From: Bacteroidales bacterium | GTDB taxonomy: Bacteria; Bacteroidota; Bacteroidia; Bacteroidales; Lentimicrobiaceae | Assembly: GCA_016788045.1 (NCBI GenBank) | Contig: JAEUTG010000024.1 | Coordinates: 92,204 to 156,203 of the forward strand | Length of the DNA: 64,000 bases | Direction of reading: 5' to 3' | Shown here: positions 1 to 8,728 of the stretch, piece by piece | Layout of the letters: each line of letters begins with the position of its first letter | How positions within the stretch are numbered: the stretch's first letter is position 1 | Program-made: the position numbers and the translations under genes | Notes under the pieces: model-generated | The model's database searches: none | What the model saw: the letters and a program-made list of their open reading frames with translations, nothing else | What the model was told of the DNA's origin: nothing

Positions 1-1
1 C

Positions 2-652
2 CGTGATGAGGCCATCCGCAGGGTTTTCCCGGATTTTGATCCCCTCACCGACAAATCGAAAATCGGGATCAACAAAACCGGACTTGACCAGAAGCTACCT
101 CCCGTATTCCACCTCACAGTAATTGACAAAAATGGCAACCAACGCAGCAAAATCATCCCGGTGAGGGAATACCTGCAGATTGTAGCTGCTTCGAATTTCA
201 AGCAGCGCTGCCGCATGTCGATGGTCTACTACTATGCCGAAATGATGCATTACATGGTGATTGGTACGGCCAACAAGCACGAGATCGATCAGGGGTTCTT
301 TGTGAAGTTTGGCGATGGAGGTGCTGACTTCTACCCACAGGCCAACCTTTACAAGACCCAGGTTTATCAGCTTGCCGAATTTCTCGGTGTAACCAGGGAA
401 ATCATCGAACGCACACCAACCACCGACACCTACAGTGCCGAACAGACGCAGGAAGAATTCTTCTACCAGCTTCCGTTCGAGATTATGGATCCGATGTGGT
501 ATGGCTTCGAAAACGGTTATTCAACACAGGAAGTGGGCGAAGTAATGGGCATGAGTCCTGAAGAAGTTCAGGTCATTTTCGACAATTTTGCCAGAAAAAT
601 CAAGACCACCGAGTACCTCAGGGCAAATCCCTACTACTTCCCGCTAAGCTAA
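2..652 (+). CDS. NAD+ synthase (NadE) family amide synthetase, 5' truncated by window edge
   Basis: Open from the left edge to the stop at 650-652; about 216 C-terminal residues are visible. The stretch GFFVKFGDGGADFYPQ followed by LYKTQVYQLAEFLG is the typical C-terminal half of NadE, which adenylates a carboxylate and amidates it with ammonia. The N-terminal PP-loop (SGGxDS) lies outside the window. Where housekeeping NadE carries P-[TS]-A-D-L, this protein has PTTDTYSAEQTQEEF, a clear divergence near the substrate and ATP region. It ends 4 bases before an acyl-activating ligase and sits with a carrier protein and an AsnB homologue. I infer a specialised amide synthetase of this locus, but a housekeeping nadE cannot be excluded from the part seen. 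Confidence 0.8.
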   Translation, partial: RDEAIRRVFPDFDPLTDKSKIGINKTGLDQKLPPVFHLTVIDKNGNQRSKIIPVREYLQIVAASNFKQRCRMSMVYYYAEMMHYMVIGTANKHEIDQGFFVKFGDGGADFYPQANLYKTQVYQLAEFLGVTREIIERTPTTDTYSAEQTQEEFFYQLPFEIMDPMWYGFENGYSTQEVGEVMGMSPEEVQVIFDNFARKIKTTEYLRANPYYFPLS

Positions 653-656
653 ATTG

Positions 657-2126
657 ATGCTTATGAATGTGTGCGATTTTCTGCTCGAAAACTCAGCTAC
701 CCTGGAGAAAGAGGCAGTGGTTGGCCGCGAAAGCATCTCCTATCCCGGTCTGAGTGCACGTGTTATGAGTGTTGCCGGGGCATTCAGGCAAAAGCACGGA
801 GAAAACAATTATGTGCTGATCCTGAGCGAGAACTCCACTTTTCTCATTACCGTGTATCTGGCCCTGATGAAATCGGGCAACATCGTTGTCCCGCTCAATC
901 CGGCGATTGAAACGGAGAACCTCGGTAAAGTGCTCGAAAAAACAGGTTCTACCATCGCTTTCATCAGCAAACGCTACCAATCACGGTTTGCCGGATACAA
1001 TTTCACTGTTTACGATCAGGAGTCAACCGAAGCATGGTTCACTTCAGCAAGTGCCGGAAAGTCCTACCTTCCTGAAAAAGAGTTCGACGACAGACGTATT
1101 GCCGAAATCATTTTCACCTCAGGCTCAACCGGAGAACAAAAGGGGGTGATGATCACCCACCGCAACATCATTGCCAACACAGAATCCATCATTGAGTATC
1201 TGAAGCTTACCCAAACCGACATCATCGAAGTGGTGATGCCGTTCTACTACTGCTATGGATTGTCGTTGCTGCATACCCACCTGAGGGTCGGCGGAGCCGT
1301 GCACATGAACAATGCATTTATTTTTGTGGGCAGTGTTATTGATGACCTCAACAAGTACAACTGCACCGGATTTGCCGGAGTACCAAGCCATTACCAGATA
1401 TTGCTCCGGAAAACCAAGGACTTCAAAAATACGGCATTTCATTCGCTCCGCTACGTAACACAGGCTGGTGGAAAGCTTCACAATGCCTTTATTGAAGAGT
1501 TTACCGAAGCCTTTCCCGGAATAAAATTTTATGTGATGTACGGGCAAACGGAGGCTACAGCCAGGCTTTCGTACCTTCCGCCTGAAGTCCTGCCAGAGAA
1601 AATCGGTTCGCTTGGAAAGGGAATTCCCGGTGTTACGCTGCTGGTAGCAGGTGAGGATGGAAATCCGGTAAAACCCGGCGAAACCGGTGAAATTCTGGCC
1701 AGGGGCGACAACATCATGGCCGGATATTTCAACGATCCTGCTACCACCGCTGCCACCATTGTTGATGGCTGGCTGCACACAGGTGATATGGCCACTGTTG
1801 ACGACGACGGCTATATCTTCCTGCAGTCAAGGGCCAAAGAAATCATCAAGGTCAGGGGAATCCGCATCAGCCCGAAAGAGATAGAAGCGGTAATTGTTAC
1901 CTACCCGGGCGTGATCGATTGCACCATTTCGGCCATCAACGACGACATCACCGGAGAAGCCATCAAAGCCACCGTGTATGTGAATGAAACGGAGCTTGAT
2001 CAATTCAGCGGGGAGGCCATCCGGCAATACTGTGCAGCGAATCTTGCATCCTACAAGGTGCCTCAGCTGGTGGAATTCGAAACGAAGCTGAGTTTTAACG
2101 CAGCCGGCAAGAAATCGAAATACTGA
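657..2126 (+). CDS. AMP-forming acyl/aminoacyl ligase (adenylation enzyme, DltA-like role)
   Basis: A single-domain member of the ANL adenylating superfamily, about 489 residues. Motifs appear in the usual order: A3 phosphate loop TSGSTGEQKG near residues 154-163, A5 YGQTEA near 295, A7 GWLHTGD near 371, A8 with KVRGIRISPKEIE near 399, and a terminal A10-like NAAGKK with the conserved lysine. Such enzymes activate a carboxylate as the adenylate and load it on CoA or a phosphopantetheinyl carrier. A carrier gene lies 3.3 kb downstream, so loading that carrier is likely; the acid cannot be read from sequence. Start: TTG 654 is directly followed by ATG 657, with a further ATG at 663; ATG 657 is preferred. 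It ends base-to-base against the convergent SGNH gene. Confidence 0.9.
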   Translation: MLMNVCDFLLENSATLEKEAVVGRESISYPGLSARVMSVAGAFRQKHGENNYVLILSENSTFLITVYLALMKSGNIVVPLNPAIETENLGKVLEKTGSTIAFISKRYQSRFAGYNFTVYDQESTEAWFTSASAGKSYLPEKEFDDRRIAEIIFTSGSTGEQKGVMITHRNIIANTESIIEYLKLTQTDIIEVVMPFYYCYGLSLLHTHLRVGGAVHMNNAFIFVGSVIDDLNKYNCTGFAGVPSHYQILLRKTKDFKNTAFHSLRYVTQAGGKLHNAFIEEFTEAFPGIKFYVMYGQTEATARLSYLPPEVLPEKIGSLGKGIPGVTLLVAGEDGNPVKPGETGEILARGDNIMAGYFNDPATTAATIVDGWLHTGDMATVDDDGYIFLQSRAKEIIKVRGIRISPKEIEAVIVTYPGVIDCTISAINDDITGEAIKATVYVNETELDQFSGEAIRQYCAANLASYKVPQLVEFETKLSFNAAGKKSKY

Positions 2127-3077
2127 TTATTTTACCACTTCTTCTTTCACCCATATTTTTCGCACCAGCGAATCCATCATGGTTTTGTTGGGATGAAAAT
2201 AATCGAAGAAATTATCCCGGTTGGCTTTTATATCGGTCAGGAGATCAAGATCGATGGTTTTGCCCAGGGCGTGAATATCCTGCTTAAACCGCGCTTTCTC
2301 ATCGGTAAGACCAGTCTTTTGCAGGTGCTTGTCAACCCCTTCATACACCGGCAGAATAAAGAAAACAAGCTTTATGTTTTTTTTGTTGCAATAGCTGATG
2401 ATCTTTCTGAACTCAGCAGCATACTTCGTGGGATAGGCATACTTGCTGAAAAAGAGATTTAACCTGAACTGAGCTACATCTTCCATCCTGTCGGCAGGTA
2501 GAAATTCATAGGAGCGCTGCACAATCCAGGGGTTGCGTGTGGTTACCCAGGCAAGGTTGGCCACAGCATCGAAGAAAATCTCTTTGGTGGTGAAATAATT
2601 CACCGGCTTATCGAAATAGTCCATTGCAAAATGGAAGATATCATATTCGCGCTCCGCATTGTAATTCATAAAAGCAACCTGAAAATAGACTGTTTCAAGT
2701 TCAGCATGTTCTGCGGTAAACCAGAAAGTCTCGAACATGGTGCGGAAGCTGGCTCCCGGAAAGCAGAAATTGTAATACTGGTCTCCGGTAATCTCTTTGA
2801 TCAGGTCAACATCAATGTCTTTTCCCTGCGAATCACCGATGATGACCTTTTTACAGGGATTGCGCCTGAACTCAATGGTTTTCCACAGAATGTTGCCACG
2901 GGGACTGCTCTCATCGGTCCGCTGTATCACGGTAAACTTATCCTTATCGCTGATGATATGCGACACATTCAGAAAATTGTAGGGATCAACCACAACAATG
3001 ACAAGCACATACAGAAAAACCGGTATGCTGAACAGGAACAGCCGGAGAAAATATCGTTTCATAGCACCTTTTAGCAT
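2127..3077 (-). CDS. Membrane-anchored SGNH-like acyltransferase/esterase (DltD/AlgJ-like)
   Basis: 316 residues. An N-terminal membrane anchor (about residues 9-30) precedes a soluble domain with a GDSQ nucleophile motif (81-84) and a distal D291-x-x-H294 (DYFHPN), the Ser and Asp/His blocks of SGNH hydrolases. The next gene upstream on this strand is an MBOAT protein, whose stop is 3 bases before this start, so the two form an operon. MBOAT plus SGNH pairs (DltB/DltD, AlgI/AlgJ, PatA/PatB) move acyl groups across the inner membrane and place them on a polymer. I infer the terminal transferase of the locus. An internal ATG at 3062 is an alternative start. Confidence 0.8.
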   Translation of the reverse strand: MLKGAMKRYFLRLFLFSIPVFLYVLVIVVVDPYNFLNVSHIISDKDKFTVIQRTDESSPRGNILWKTIEFRRNPCKKVIIGDSQGKDIDVDLIKEITGDQYYNFCFPGASFRTMFETFWFTAEHAELETVYFQVAFMNYNAEREYDIFHFAMDYFDKPVNYFTTKEIFFDAVANLAWVTTRNPWIVQRSYEFLPADRMEDVAQFRLNLFFSKYAYPTKYAAEFRKIISYCNKKNIKLVFFILPVYEGVDKHLQKTGLTDEKARFKQDIHALGKTIDLDLLTDIKANRDNFFDYFHPNKTMMDSLVRKIWVKEEVVK

Positions 3078-3080
3078 TGG

Positions 3081-4520
3081 TCAGAATTTGAGGTAAACAA
3101 ACGTGTCACCAGCTCCGCTGTAATAGAAAACCGCCATGATCAGAATATAATACCCAATCCACCGCACCATCCGGGGCAACCCGAGGAAGAACTTCGCGAC
3201 ATCAACCCCCTTTTCCTGATAGATTTCAGTAAAGTACAAAAAACCGAAAGCACCCAGGGCAATAAAGAAGCTGGTTGCGTCGTAAATCAGCTTATTGCCC
3301 GACAGGTTAAAACTGAAACCTGAAAAAATATGGGTGATAAAGTGAAATGCATCGCCGATGTTCTTTGAATTGAAGAATATCAGGGTAAACGAGAAGAAAA
3401 GGTAAGTGAGGGTCCTGCTTACGAAGGCAACCACGGCAGGATTCATCTTCGAAGCGATCTGCAGGCGTTTCTTTTTGGTAGCAAACTCATAGCTGATGGC
3501 GATTCCCTGCAAAAGTCCCACAACCACAAAGGTCCAGTTGGCTCCGTGCCAGATACCGATGACAAAGAAGGAGAGGAAAATACCGGCAATCGCTATGTTG
3601 TTGCCGAAACGGCGGTATTTGACGATAAATGGGGAGAAAATAAAGTCATTGCACCACGAAGAGAGTGAAATGTGCCATTTACGCCAGAATTCGCCAACAT
3701 TCCTGGCAAAAAACGGGCGGTTGAAATTATCCGTCAGCTTAATCCCGAACATACGGGCAATGCCGAGGGCCATATCGGTATAACCGGAGAAATCGCAATA
3801 AAGGTGAATCGCCTGCAGAAAGAAAACAATCAGCAGGGGCAGTCCGGAGTAATGCTCCATATTGCCGTAAACCAGCCCGACCGGTGCTGCCAGGTTATTT
3901 CCGATCACCACCTTTTTAAACATCCCCCACAGAAACAGCCTCATTCCTGAGGTCAGGTTCTCTTCACTGAAACGTATACCTGCAATGAGCTGAGGAAAAA
4001 AATGGTTCGATCGTTCAACCGGACCTGCAAGAAACTTCGGAAAGAACGTAAGGTAGTTGGCGAAATGGATGAAGTTGTGTTCCGCCTTTTCGGCGCGGCG
4101 GTTGATGCGGATAAGGTAGCCCAGCGCCTGGAAGGTATAGTAGGAAATCCCGACTGGAATAATCAGGTTCAGATAAGGAATGTTAACATCTGCTGCAACC
4201 AGGCCCAGCAAGGCGTTGATGTTTTCAAACAGAAAATTGATGTATTTGTAAAAAGCCAGGATACCGATGTTCGTGTATATGGCTGTCCAGAATATCTTCA
4301 GCCGCCATTTTGTATCTAGCTGATTTTCAAGAGCCCTTCCCAAAAAATAATTCAGCACCACAAAGGCTAAAGTAAAAAGTACTAAATTTGGGGAGAGCAT
4401 TCCGATAAAGTACAGACTCGCCGCCAGTAAGACAGACTGCCTGAATTTCCGTCCCACTCCGTAATAGAGCAGGATGCTGACTGACAGAAAAACGAGGAAG
4501 TGAAATGAATTGAATAACAC
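3081..4520 (-). CDS. MBOAT family membrane O-acyltransferase (DltB/AlgI-like)
   Basis: About 479 residues with many hydrophobic segments. Family landmarks are PVGISYYTFQ near residue 122, FWRKWHISLSSW near 278-289 with the conserved His283, and GIWHGANW with the catalytic-type His325. These proteins form a tunnel in the inner membrane and transfer an acyl group from a cytoplasmic donor to an exported acceptor. Start: the open frame runs upstream to 4727, but that extension overlaps the divergent lipoprotein gene and lacks family similarity. GTG at 4518-4520 gives the usual N-terminus V/M-LFNSFHFLVF. It is followed after 3 bases by the SGNH gene. No clear TAnnTTTG element was found in the 60-base divergent spacer. 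Confidence 0.88.
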   Translation of the reverse strand: MLFNSFHFLVFLSVSILLYYGVGRKFRQSVLLAASLYFIGMLSPNLVLFTLAFVVLNYFLGRALENQLDTKWRLKIFWTAIYTNIGILAFYKYINFLFENINALLGLVAADVNIPYLNLIIPVGISYYTFQALGYLIRINRRAEKAEHNFIHFANYLTFFPKFLAGPVERSNHFFPQLIAGIRFSEENLTSGMRLFLWGMFKKVVIGNNLAAPVGLVYGNMEHYSGLPLLIVFFLQAIHLYCDFSGYTDMALGIARMFGIKLTDNFNRPFFARNVGEFWRKWHISLSSWCNDFIFSPFIVKYRRFGNNIAIAGIFLSFFVIGIWHGANWTFVVVGLLQGIAISYEFATKKKRLQIASKMNPAVVAFVSRTLTYLFFSFTLIFFNSKNIGDAFHFITHIFSGFSFNLSGNKLIYDATSFFIALGAFGFLYFTEIYQEKGVDVAKFFLGLPRMVRWIGYYILIMAVFYYSGAGDTFVYLKF

Positions 4521-4580
4521 TACGGCGGTGATGTTGAGGTTAAAGAATGCAGAAGCTAAATAAACTAAAACTGAAACACT

Positions 4581-5450
4581 ATGTTTAAGACAAAAGTATC
4601 TTTTTTTATCCTTGTGGCTTTCATTGCCGCAACAATATTCGTCATTCCGTCGTGCAAAAGTGACAAAAAAATGGCCCCGACAGAAAATGCTTACAAAATT
4701 GTATTTCTCCACCACAGTACAGGGCATGTGATCTGGAAAGGTAAACCTACTGGTTTAAAGAGTCTTACGTCAATATTCAGTAATTATGAATTTGTACCGG
4801 AATGGTTTGCCGATTACAATAAGACGAACGGAAAAGAATACTTCATCACAGAGCAGAACTTCCCCAAAGCCAAACCTTACGGATGGAACAATTATCCTTT
4901 CGATTATTACAACATCTGGGTCAAGAATGCCGGTAACCAGCCCTACCTTGAAGAGTCAACGCTCGAGATGCTGACGAAAGACTACGATATGATTATCTTC
5001 AAGCATTGTTTCCCGGTCGGAAATATTGTTGAAAGTGCTGATTCGGCCAATCCTGAATCGCCGGAGAAAACAATTCAGAATTACAAATCCCAATATCTGG
5101 CATTAAAAGAAAAAATGCATGAGTTTCCAGAAACAAAATTCCTGCTCTGGACGGCTGCTGCCCTGGTAGAAGCTCAGACCAATGCCGGTGAAGCCGCAAG
5201 AACCAGGGAATTTGTTGATTGGGTTATCAATGAATGGGACGAAGAAGGAGACAACATCTTCCTTTGGGACTTTTACAGCCTTCAGACAGAAGGCGGACGG
5301 TACCTGAAACCGGAATATGCCGTCGGCGAAAACGATTCTCATCCAAATGGTGCATTTGCCAACAAAGCAGCCCCGCTCTTCTGCCAGCGTATTGTGGATG
5401 TAATCGAAACAAACGGGCAGAAAACGGGTTTATCAGGTGAATCAAAATAA
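4581..5450 (+). CDS. SGNH-like lipoprotein, putative second acyl-transfer or esterase component
   Basis: 289 residues with a lipoprotein signal: hydrophobic residues 7-22 and lipobox IPSC with Cys25, so it is probably anchored facing the periplasm. The mature domain begins with IVFLHHSTGHV, where Ser46 could be an SGNH block-I nucleophile, and contains D252-S-H-P-N resembling the C-terminal Asp/His block. I do not recognise a named family; SGNH-like is inferred from these two blocks and the alpha/beta pattern. It lies between a divergent MBOAT/SGNH operon and a downstream ACP and AsnB gene. The two-SGNH arrangement resembles AlgJ plus AlgX in alginate acetylation. It may be the second transferase or a deacylase that trims the product. 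Confidence 0.65.
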   Translation: MFKTKVSFFILVAFIAATIFVIPSCKSDKKMAPTENAYKIVFLHHSTGHVIWKGKPTGLKSLTSIFSNYEFVPEWFADYNKTNGKEYFITEQNFPKAKPYGWNNYPFDYYNIWVKNAGNQPYLEESTLEMLTKDYDMIIFKHCFPVGNIVESADSANPESPEKTIQNYKSQYLALKEKMHEFPETKFLLWTAAALVEAQTNAGEAARTREFVDWVINEWDEEGDNIFLWDFYSLQTEGGRYLKPEYAVGENDSHPNGAFANKAAPLFCQRIVDVIETNGQKTGLSGESK

Positions 5451-5483
5451 ATTCATTATCAAACTACATTAAAAACTTTTCAA

Positions 5484-5735
5484 ATGACTGACATTGCTGC
5501 TGTTAAAGAACAGCTAAAGAAATTTATTGTCGAAACCTCCTTTGTACCGGCCGAAAAGGTGCAGGATGATACCCTGATTTTTGTTGAAGGAATCTTCGAT
5601 TCGATGGGATTTCTATCACTGATTAACTTTATAGAGGAGAATTTCTCTATCAAAGCTGCTGATTCAGAGTTGCTTGAAGGCAATTTCGAATCGGTGAATG
5701 CCATTGCCGGTTTTATTGAACGGAAGTTAAACTAA
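5484..5735 (+). CDS. Acyl carrier protein (DltC-like role)
   Basis: 83 residues, an acidic helical protein with the phosphopantetheine attachment motif GIFDSMGFLSLI; Ser40 after Asp39 is the expected modification site. It is not the housekeeping AcpP, since it lacks the DSLD(T/S)VELVM context and is not beside fabF. It lies 33 bases after the lipoprotein gene and 12 bases before the AsnB homologue, so the three probably share a transcript. With the AMP ligase upstream it likely carries the acyl or aminoacyl thioester used by the MBOAT protein. Confidence 0.9.
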   Translation: MTDIAAVKEQLKKFIVETSFVPAEKVQDDTLIFVEGIFDSMGFLSLINFIEENFSIKAADSELLEGNFESVNAIAGFIERKLN

Positions 5736-5747
5736 GTAACAGACCCC

Positions 5748-7724
5748 ATGTGCGGTATAGCAGGAATTTATAATTTCCCGTCAGCCGGAACCCCTCCTTC
5801 AGAACAACAACTCACCTCGATGCTGGCGGCTATCCGATACCGCGGGCCCGATGAAAGTGGTTTGTATCTCGGGAAGAAAATCGGACTCGGTAACGTAAGG
5901 CTGAGTATCATCGGGCTTTCTTCGGGACAACAGCCCATTACCGTCAGAAACAAACGATACTGGATTGTCTACAATGGCGAGCTGTTTAATTACATCGAAA
6001 TTAAGCGTGAGCTTGAGGCTTTGGGGATTGAATTTCATACCCAGACAGATACCGAAGTGGTGCTACAGGCCTATGCACAATGGGGGCCTGCCTGCCTGCA
6101 ACAGTTTGTCGGACAATTTGCCATCGCCATCTGGGACAACGACAAGCAGGAGCTGTTTCTGGCCCGCGACAGGGTTGGAATCCGTCCCATTTTCTTTACC
6201 CGCACCGGCAGCCAGTTTGTCTTCTGCTCCGAAATCAAAGGCCTCTTTCAGGTGCCTGGCGTTAAAAAAGCCATCAACCACAAAGGGCTGTCACAGATAT
6301 TCACCTTCTGGACAACCATCACACCCGACACCCCGTTTGAGGATATCTTTGAAGTCTCTCCCGGCCACTATATGCTGATTAACGACCAATCGGTGAGCAG
6401 TCACAGGTACTGGAGCCTCGGATTCCCTGCGCCGGAAAACTACAGCCGGAAAAGTACCGAAGAGTCCGCTGAGGAACTCCGCGATCTTTTCAGGGAAGCT
6501 GTAAAGGTGAGGCTGAGGGCCGATGTTGAAGTGGCCGCTTACCTCAGCGGTGGCATCGATTCGAGCGTTACCACAGCCTTTATTCACGAGGTTGAACCCG
6601 GGGTGCTGAACACATTCTCCATCGGTTTCAAAGACAAAGCCTTCGACGAAACCGCCTTTCAGCTTGAAGCAGCAAAGTATTTCAACACCAACCATACTGC
6701 TTTTTCCTGTACCTCCGGAGAAATCGGCCGGTATTTCTACGATACCATCCGTCACACCGAGTTCCCGATTCTGCGTACCGCCCCTACCCCCATGTATATG
6801 CTTTCCAGAAAAGTGAGGGAGCAGAACATCAAGGTGGTGATTACGGGCGAAGGGGCCGATGAGATGCTCGCCGGATACAACATCTTCAAGGAAGCCAAAA
6901 TCAGGCGTTTCTGGGCCAGAAACCCACAGTCAGACATCCGTCCGCTGCTGTTGAAGAAGCTCTATCCCTACCTGCCGATGATGAAGGAGGCCAAAACCAC
7001 CGTGCTCAAAATGTTCTTTGGCTACCGTCTGGGCGATACGGACAATCCCTATTACTCGCACCTGCTGCGCTGGCACAATACTTCCCGCATTCAGAATTAC
7101 TTCACCGATGAGGTCACTGCCGGGCTTAGCGGCTATGAGCCCCTGAATGAAGCCGGAAGACTGCTTTCGGAGAATTTCTCCTCATGGGGCGATCTGGCAA
7201 AATCACAGTACCTCGAATCAACCATCTTTATGTCGGGCTACCTGCTCTCATCACAGGGCGACCGCATGGCCATGGCCAATTCAGTGGAAGGAAGATATCC
7301 TTTTCTCGATCACCGGGTAATAGAATATGCCGCGCAACTGCCTGAAAGCATGAAGCTCAACAGCCTCAACGAGAAGTTTATTCTCAAAAAGATGATGAAG
7401 GGAAAAATCCCTGAATCCATCCTTAAACGGCACAAACAGGCCTACCGTGCACCGGTATTTTCGAGTTTTATCGGGCCGGAAGCACCTGAATATGTGAAAG
7501 AGATGCTCAGCGAAGCTACCCTGAAGAATTTCGGCTATTTCGATGCTGCCAAAACAGAGAAACTGGTTTCGAAAATTGAGCAGGGCACCCAGGTAACCGA
7601 AATAGAGAACATGGCGCTGGCCGGTATCCTGTCAACCCAATTGCTTCACCACTTCTTTATGCAGGGCAACATTCTGGTTGGTCGCGACGAGAAACCTGCC
7701 AACATGATGATTATCAGAGAATAA
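5748..7724 (+). CDS. Glutamine-dependent asparagine synthetase family amidotransferase (AsnB-like)
   Basis: 658 residues, the normal length for AsnB-type enzymes. The mature N-terminus begins at Cys2 (MCGIAGIYNF), the glutaminase nucleophile; RGPDESG and GELFNY belong to the same class II domain. The synthetase domain has the PP-loop SGGIDSS at 267-273 and a downstream GEGADEMLAGY motif. It hydrolyses glutamine and adenylates a carboxylate to form an amide. Many AsnB homologues in surface-polysaccharide loci amidate sugar acids or acyl groups rather than making asparagine, and the position beside an ACP supports such a role here. It is the last gene of this operon, since a canonical promoter follows before fabD. 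Confidence 0.9.
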   Translation: MCGIAGIYNFPSAGTPPSEQQLTSMLAAIRYRGPDESGLYLGKKIGLGNVRLSIIGLSSGQQPITVRNKRYWIVYNGELFNYIEIKRELEALGIEFHTQTDTEVVLQAYAQWGPACLQQFVGQFAIAIWDNDKQELFLARDRVGIRPIFFTRTGSQFVFCSEIKGLFQVPGVKKAINHKGLSQIFTFWTTITPDTPFEDIFEVSPGHYMLINDQSVSSHRYWSLGFPAPENYSRKSTEESAEELRDLFREAVKVRLRADVEVAAYLSGGIDSSVTTAFIHEVEPGVLNTFSIGFKDKAFDETAFQLEAAKYFNTNHTAFSCTSGEIGRYFYDTIRHTEFPILRTAPTPMYMLSRKVREQNIKVVITGEGADEMLAGYNIFKEAKIRRFWARNPQSDIRPLLLKKLYPYLPMMKEAKTTVLKMFFGYRLGDTDNPYYSHLLRWHNTSRIQNYFTDEVTAGLSGYEPLNEAGRLLSENFSSWGDLAKSQYLESTIFMSGYLLSSQGDRMAMANSVEGRYPFLDHRVIEYAAQLPESMKLNSLNEKFILKKMMKGKIPESILKRHKQAYRAPVFSSFIGPEAPEYVKEMLSEATLKNFGYFDAAKTEKLVSKIEQGTQVTEIENMALAGILSTQLLHHFFMQGNILVGRDEKPANMMIIRE

Positions 7725-7753
7725 GCAACCTTAGTCTTTGATTTTCAGATGTT

Positions 7754-7784
7754 TTTGTGTACTGATCCCTTATTCGTATTTTTG
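7754..7784 (+). promoter_or_regulatory. Canonical Bacteroidota promoter for fabD
   Basis: TTTG at 7754-7757, a 19-base spacer, and TATTTTTG at 7777-7784 match the TTTG-N19-21-TAnnTTTG consensus of the Bacteroidota primary sigma factor. The fabD ATG is 30 bases downstream. This is the best complete promoter in the window. Confidence 0.75.
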
Positions 7785-7813
7785 CGTCATGTTATCAACG
7801 TAACCCATTCAAC

Positions 7814-8689
7814 ATGAAAGCAACCATTTTTCCCGGTCAGGGCGCCCAGTTTGTGGGCATGGGCAAAGATCTCTACGAAGGCAATATCCTTGCCCGTGAG
7901 ATGTTTGAAAAAGCAAACGATATTCTTGGTTTCAGGATCACCGACCTTATGTTTTCGGGCACTGATGAAGACCTGAGGCAAACCAGGGTTACCCAGCCGG
8001 CCATCTTTCTTCACTCGGTTATTCTTGCTGCTACGCTGGGCGATGCCATTAAACCTGACATGACTGCCGGCCATTCGCTGGGCGAATTTTCAGCGCTGGT
8101 GGCTGCCGGAGCGCTCTCTTTCGAAGACGGTTTAAAGCTAGTATATGCCCGCGCCATGGCCATGCAGAAAGCCTGCGAAGCTGAGCCCTCTACCATGGCT
8201 GCCATTCTCGGCCTCGACGATGCGAAGGTTGAAGAGGTATTGGCAGGTATCGGCGAGGTTGTGGTTCCCGCCAACTACAACAGTCCGGGACAATTGGTCA
8301 TAAGCGGTTCCATGAAAGGCATCGAAATGGCCTGTGAACAGCTGAAAGCTGCCGGTGCCAAACGGGCGCTTCCACTCAAGGTAGGCGGAGCCTTCCATTC
8401 ACCGCTTATGGAACCGGCACGGCTTGAACTGGCAGCTGCCATCAATGCCACCCATTTCAACAAACCGATATGTCCTGTTTATCAGAATGTTACAGGCAAA
8501 CCTTATACAGAACCTTCGGAAATTCAACAGAACCTGATTGCCCAGCTCACAGCTCCGGTAAGGTGGACACAAAGCATTCAGCATATGGTGGCCGACGGCG
8601 CCAGCGTATTTGTGGAGGTCGGTCCCGGCAATGTACTGCAGGGATTGGTCAAAAAGATTGCCCCCGAAGCAGAAGCAATGGGAGCCTGA
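7814..8689 (+). CDS. fabD: Malonyl-CoA:ACP transacylase
   Basis: 291 residues, typical for FabD. FPGQGAQFVGMG opens the protein, the nucleophile elbow GHSLGE has Ser88, and GGAFHSPLM with its catalytic His follows near residue 195. The enzyme moves malonyl from CoA to the ACP phosphopantetheine to start fatty-acid elongation in the cytoplasm. It stands alone here, with its own promoter upstream and a hairpin terminator downstream, rather than in a fab operon. It may also serve the nearby acyl-transfer locus, but nothing in the sequence requires this. Confidence 0.95.
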   Translation: MKATIFPGQGAQFVGMGKDLYEGNILAREMFEKANDILGFRITDLMFSGTDEDLRQTRVTQPAIFLHSVILAATLGDAIKPDMTAGHSLGEFSALVAAGALSFEDGLKLVYARAMAMQKACEAEPSTMAAILGLDDAKVEEVLAGIGEVVVPANYNSPGQLVISGSMKGIEMACEQLKAAGAKRALPLKVGGAFHSPLMEPARLELAAAINATHFNKPICPVYQNVTGKPYTEPSEIQQNLIAQLTAPVRWTQSIQHMVADGASVFVEVGPGNVLQGLVKKIAPEAEAMGA

Positions 8690-8703
8690 AAAACTGAATG
8701 AGA

Positions 8704-8728
8704 AAGCCGGTCACCCGGCTTTTTTTTA
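8704..8728 (+). terminator. Rho-independent terminator after fabD
   Basis: Stem AAGCCGG / CCGGCTT with loop TCAC followed by a run of eight T. It lies between fabD and the convergent Mop gene. Confidence 0.85.

Noticed and set aside
1125..1778. 217-residue frame opposite the AMP ligase
   Set aside because: It is a shadow of the ligase, which has all its motifs in frame.
4521..4727. N-terminal extension of the MBOAT frame
   Set aside because: It overlaps the divergent lipoprotein gene and lacks MBOAT similarity; GTG 4520 restores the family N-terminus.
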